Notes under the pieces: model-generated
What the model was told of the DNA's origin: nothing
The model's input: the letters and a program-made list of their open reading frames with translations, nothing else
Database searches by the model: none
Program-made: the position numbers and the translations under genes
Assembly: GCA_001045525.1 (NCBI GenBank)
Contig: LDWW01000002.1
Coordinates: 124,001-188,000, forward strand
Length of the DNA stretch: 64,000 nucleotides
Direction: 5' to 3'
DNA from: Chitinispirillum alkaliphilum
Lineage (GTDB): Bacteria > Fibrobacterota > Chitinivibrionia > Chitinivibrionales > Chitinispirillaceae
Shown here: in pieces, positions 62,401 to 64,000 of the stretch
How positions within the stretch are numbered: the first letter of the stretch is position 1
Layout: each line of letters starts with the position of its first letter

Positions 62401-63069
62401 TCTCCTTATTTCCTTAAGGTATCTTAGAGCCTGCATATTATTGTGCTCAAGGTATTCGAAATCAGCGAGACGAAAGTAAGCAGCTGAGGCACGCGGATCG
62501 TTGGGGAATCTTTCGACCAGTCTCAAAAACCACTCACGTGATTCGTCGAAATTTGCTCCGATGAGGTTAATATTTCCGATCTGGTAATAAGCTTCACTGG
62601 CACGGGAGAACTCCGGATACTCCTCAACGAGCCTTCTGTACATTTGAATTGGCTTGCTGTAATCTGGTCGGGGATCGACCGGTTGTGGTCCAACGGGCCT
62701 TCTCTCCCATTCATCCATTTCTGTTTCATATCTTTCCCTTGCCCTTATAAACTCATCCCTTGCCTGGTCGTAGTACAATGATCCCAAAGTGAACATCACA
62801 TCGGCACACCGGTCCGATCTTCTCTGAGAGCATCCATCAAGGAGTCTTTCATATCTTTCAATAACATCTTCCAAGCTACTGCCAGAACGGCGTGTCTGAC
62901 CAGTTGTAGTCCGTCTTTGCTCTTGCGCATCTCTCTGTCGTTCTTCCAGCTCTCTGATTCTTTGCTCAAGTTCCTCTCTTGATTGTCCCTGAACCGATTC
63001 CGGAAACATCAATAAGCCGGTAATCATAAGAGATGAAAGAAATAATACAGTACATTTCATGATGTTCAT
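59419..63069 (-). CDS. Very large secreted TPR protein
   Basis: 1216 residues. Signal peptide (MNIMKCTVLFLSSLMITG then LLMFPESVQGQ), a short coiled coil (REELEQRIRELEERQRDAQE), then tetratricopeptide repeats over almost the full length, e.g. PIQMYRRLVEEYPEFSRASE, ESREWFLRLVERFPNDPRAS, AYDMAIATFKRIVEEYSETE, AISYEEANDYPAAARTFAKM, AINTYNILVENYADNEFASE. A small coil ends the chain. Size, repeats and position beside Exb-like genes resemble the Myxococcus gliding protein AgmK/GltI. It would be a periplasmic scaffold linking the inner-membrane motor to the outer-membrane partner. The ATG follows AAGGAG. It begins 34 bases after the partial TPR gene, so the two are cotranscribed. Confidence 0.88.
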   Translation of the reverse strand: MNIMKCTVLFLSSLMITGLLMFPESVQGQSREELEQRIRELEERQRDAQEQRRTTTGQTRRSGSSLEDVIERYERLLDGCSQRRSDRCADVMFTLGSLYYDQARDEFIRARERYETEMDEWERRPVGPQPVDPRPDYSKPIQMYRRLVEEYPEFSRASEAYYQIGNINLIGANFDESREWFLRLVERFPNDPRASAAYFRLADFEYLEHNNMQALRYLKEIRRNEIDPRTWEMVHYRKAEIYYNIGDFDRAVELFHSYVEECDSGRYGRQDFRDMALEFMAISFSDMADGAQEALDYFRKVGDRPYIADVLYMIGEKNYTHGQFDDAINALTIALERYPMHAQAPIAQQYLIESFVIKREAERANVERERLVDDYKPGSQWHSMNRNERVVIDKANEAMKNALGNIAIYYHARAQNRRERSYYEKAKQRYLEFFERFPDEKWKIYEFRYNLAEIYSHLGDYVNAAENYDFVARQDLSTYPEFRESIDTLGMDPEELARRRSEMGDATSPIEISQEDAAFNVIVALDNNRKRTMAAEGMNDEQAYSLRETRDLINYVDTFVERFPTSENAADVLYLAANIHYESKAYDMAIATFKRIVEEYSETEIAPMAMRMMANSYSFAGQYDRALSSYNTLLSRAEPGTTEYDQIIDLAAGSIYRHAEAQRERRDYSGAAEIFMSIREHYPTSNVADHGWLEAAISYEEANDYPAAARTFAKMGEYFPNSELLKGAFVRSAENFKKADMYEEAAKVYLAAADQIDDSEYAISRLSNASDAYLQLHMYDMAGKMYKLVFERYPDNEKTPPALYNAGLIFEKGDHYQEAINTYNILVENYADNEFASEAMFSIGLCYENLGENEKMAEVFSKFAQTYSHDRYQQVQALTRAGDAFFELKRFSDAERNYLKATEVYEEYKETADIDVENIARAFYRIGQIYYNRFMEIELTARNEREMQRVINQKTEALAKPAQYFARAIELGIREWTVRSTYMVGQGFVDMAEAVANQTLFGSADQQIAGKIQVLMTLEPYYLRAQDYFLQNIEWAKTQNFTGEYINKSMDRYMEMAYRLGHILEEVGITFKNAPIPDELDEDEREVYRQILEERYLESLDHALPKYEEGIMAAAEIGIAESPWVETIKDRIRYIHPGSEVFGVEIVQWTPEVDPVASSEFGIDDHEFERNMRRIQNIMNRDIPVEDKISQLNRIETEARRNISVEEERIRVLRGS

Positions 63070-63103
63070 TCAAAGAGTCTCCTTTTAACAGCAAAACATT
63101 TTT

Positions 63104-64000
63104 TTATTCTTCAAGTAATTCCAGTTCACGTCTAAGTCTTTCGAGCTCATCCTGAATTTCAGCTTCTTTTTGTCTGTGTTGCTCAAGCAGATCCGTTTGC
63201 GCACTTGATTGAACTCTGTTTACAGCTCTTGCCAGTGCGTATTCAGCATCGTACAAGATGTCATCTTTTCTATTTAGAAACCTTGAGTGGGATTTTGCAT
63301 CGAGAACCATTTGAAAAAGTTTATCGTTTTCAGAAGCAAAACCCTGATACTCTCTTTGAAGCTGAGCACGCTCCTCAATTGTTCTCTCTGTAGGTCTCCT
63401 CAAAGCGTTTCTCTTAATCTCAGCAGCAACAGGCTCAAACTCTCTCTCCACGCTGGCAAATCTGTTTTTTTGAGCCCTGACATCGTCACTAGAAATATAA
63501 TCTCTGTTCGCGACTTCAACACACCTCTCCAATGCGACAACCGCTTCAGGGTAACGCCTGAGCAGCATCAATGCGTACCCCCTGAGCAAATAAGCTTCCG
63601 GTACAAGCGGCGAGACCGATATTCTTCTCAGGATTCTGTCCGCAGCCTCCATAGCAACTTCAGGCTGATTTGCCCTTATATAAGCCCATGCAGTACCCAA
63701 GAGCGCCTCATCGCCATATTTACTTCTCTCTGCAATCCGACTGTAGGCCTCAACCGCCTGTCTCAGCTCACCCTCTTCAAAATAGAGATGCCCGAGTTTG
63801 AGATTTGCCCTGTCCTGCAGAAGAATAATGGCAGCAACACTGGTAGTATCATTAATTATGTTTTGAAGATTCTGAATGGCCCTGTCGCTGTTTGCTCTCA
63901 GGAAGTTAACACTTGACATTGTGTACTGAGCATATAAATAGGTTGAGTCGGTCTCCTTTATGGCAGAGAAAGTTCTCTCAGCCATCTGCAGATCATTTCT
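63104..64000 (-). CDS. TPR and coiled-coil protein, N-terminus beyond window
   Basis: 298 codons to the stop, open to the right edge, so the start is outside. TPR units (LRQAVEAYSRIAERSKYGDE, PEVAMEAADRILRRISVSPL, EAYLLRGYALMLLRRYPEAV) are followed by a long charged coil ending EIQDELERLRRELELLEE. The order and local sequence (EALLGTAWAYIRANQ; YLLRGYALMLLRRYPEAV; DAEYALARAVNRV) match the C-terminal half of the barrel-TPR protein at 31103-33376 (DALLGLGWTALKARQ; YLLQAYAQMMQRNYVQAT; DVDYAWARAERAA). It is thus probably a barrel-TPR protein too, with the barrel lying beyond this window. Confidence 0.85.
   Translation of the reverse strand, partial: RNDLQMAERTFSAIKETDSTYLYAQYTMSSVNFLRANSDRAIQNLQNIINDTTSVAAIILLQDRANLKLGHLYFEEGELRQAVEAYSRIAERSKYGDEALLGTAWAYIRANQPEVAMEAADRILRRISVSPLVPEAYLLRGYALMLLRRYPEAVVALERCVEVANRDYISSDDVRAQKNRFASVEREFEPVAAEIKRNALRRPTERTIEERAQLQREYQGFASENDKLFQMVLDAKSHSRFLNRKDDILYDAEYALARAVNRVQSSAQTDLLEQHRQKEAEIQDELERLRRELELLEE

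Noticed and set aside
59662-63916. Many plus-strand frames opposite the two large TPR genes.
   Set aside because: They have no ribosome sites or recognisable domains and are antisense shadows of repeat-rich coding sequence.
1-64000. Search by eye for CRISPR repeats, insertion sequences, integrases and phage genes.
   Set aside because: None found: no regularly spaced repeats, transposase or integrase motifs on either strand.

Overview
The window looks like chromosome of a diderm, probably anaerobic and fermentative bacterium. The diderm signs are several porin-like outer-membrane proteins, lipoprotein signal peptides, Exb/Tol-type inner-membrane motors and an AgmX-like protein. The fermentative signs are pyruvate:ferredoxin oxidoreductase, ADP-forming acyl-CoA ligase with a CoA transferase, and a GH94 disaccharide phosphorylase. 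Base composition is moderate, a little below 50% G+C by eye. PorV/PorQ-like proteins, very large TPR proteins and an Exb/AgmX cluster together suggest a Fibrobacterota-type organism (Chitinivibrionia-like). That placement is inference: there is no rRNA or other phylogenetic marker here that I can score. I see no phage, transposase, CRISPR array or replication origin.

Layout. 1-5.6 kb: end of a repeat lipoprotein, a GT4 glycosyltransferase, an ankyrin protein, a DUF1848 protein and a B12-type radical SAM enzyme. 5.8-9.2 kb: envelope genes (DUF374 acyltransferase, GT2, a PopT/DUF368 undecaprenyl-phosphate transporter) with protein repair (pcm). 9.2-16.6 kb: nifJ, two unknown envelope proteins, dus and trpS. 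16.6-21.4 kb: a degenerate HD-GYP protein, a very small ORF, and a translationally coupled pair of a triple P-II-like protein and a double DUF1538 membrane protein. 21.5-27 kb, minus strand: acpS, a short secreted protein, a PASTA protein, a TPR lipoprotein, a LolB-like lipoprotein and a PorV-like barrel. 27-34 kb, plus strand: a GT2/radical SAM pair, then two tandem beta-helix paralogues, a barrel-plus-TPR protein and a small secreted protein. 34-42 kb: hydrolase, apbE overlapping a eukaryotic-type hisA, an M23 peptidase, argH and a GH94 phosphorylase. 42-49 kb: a CoA-transferase/GNAT fusion coupled to an ADP-forming acyl-CoA ligase, a histone-deacetylase-family protein and an OFA-type transporter. 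50-53 kb: polysaccharide pyruvyl transferase and a Wzx-like flippase, then tRNA-Thr(CGT).

The most distinctive region is 53-64 kb on the minus strand: a partial TPR protein, a 1216-residue TPR protein, ExbB/TolQ-like, two ExbD/TolR-like proteins, an AgmX/PglI-type TonB-like protein, an outer-membrane barrel, a lipoprotein and another TPR protein. This resembles an energised trans-envelope machine such as the Myxococcus Agl-Glt gliding apparatus. The AgmX-like gene is interrupted by a 10-G tract: one extra G restores a single frame, so it is a sequencing error, a phase-variable contingency locus or a slippage site. One of the two ExbD proteins has Asn in place of the intramembrane Asp. The partial TPR protein at the right edge is a paralogue of the barrel-TPR protein at 31.1-33.4 kb, so the window carries two related trans-envelope loci.

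Starts were moved from the longest ORF to the internal codon with the best Shine-Dalgarno match where one was visible. Family calls rest on motif recognition, not on searches.
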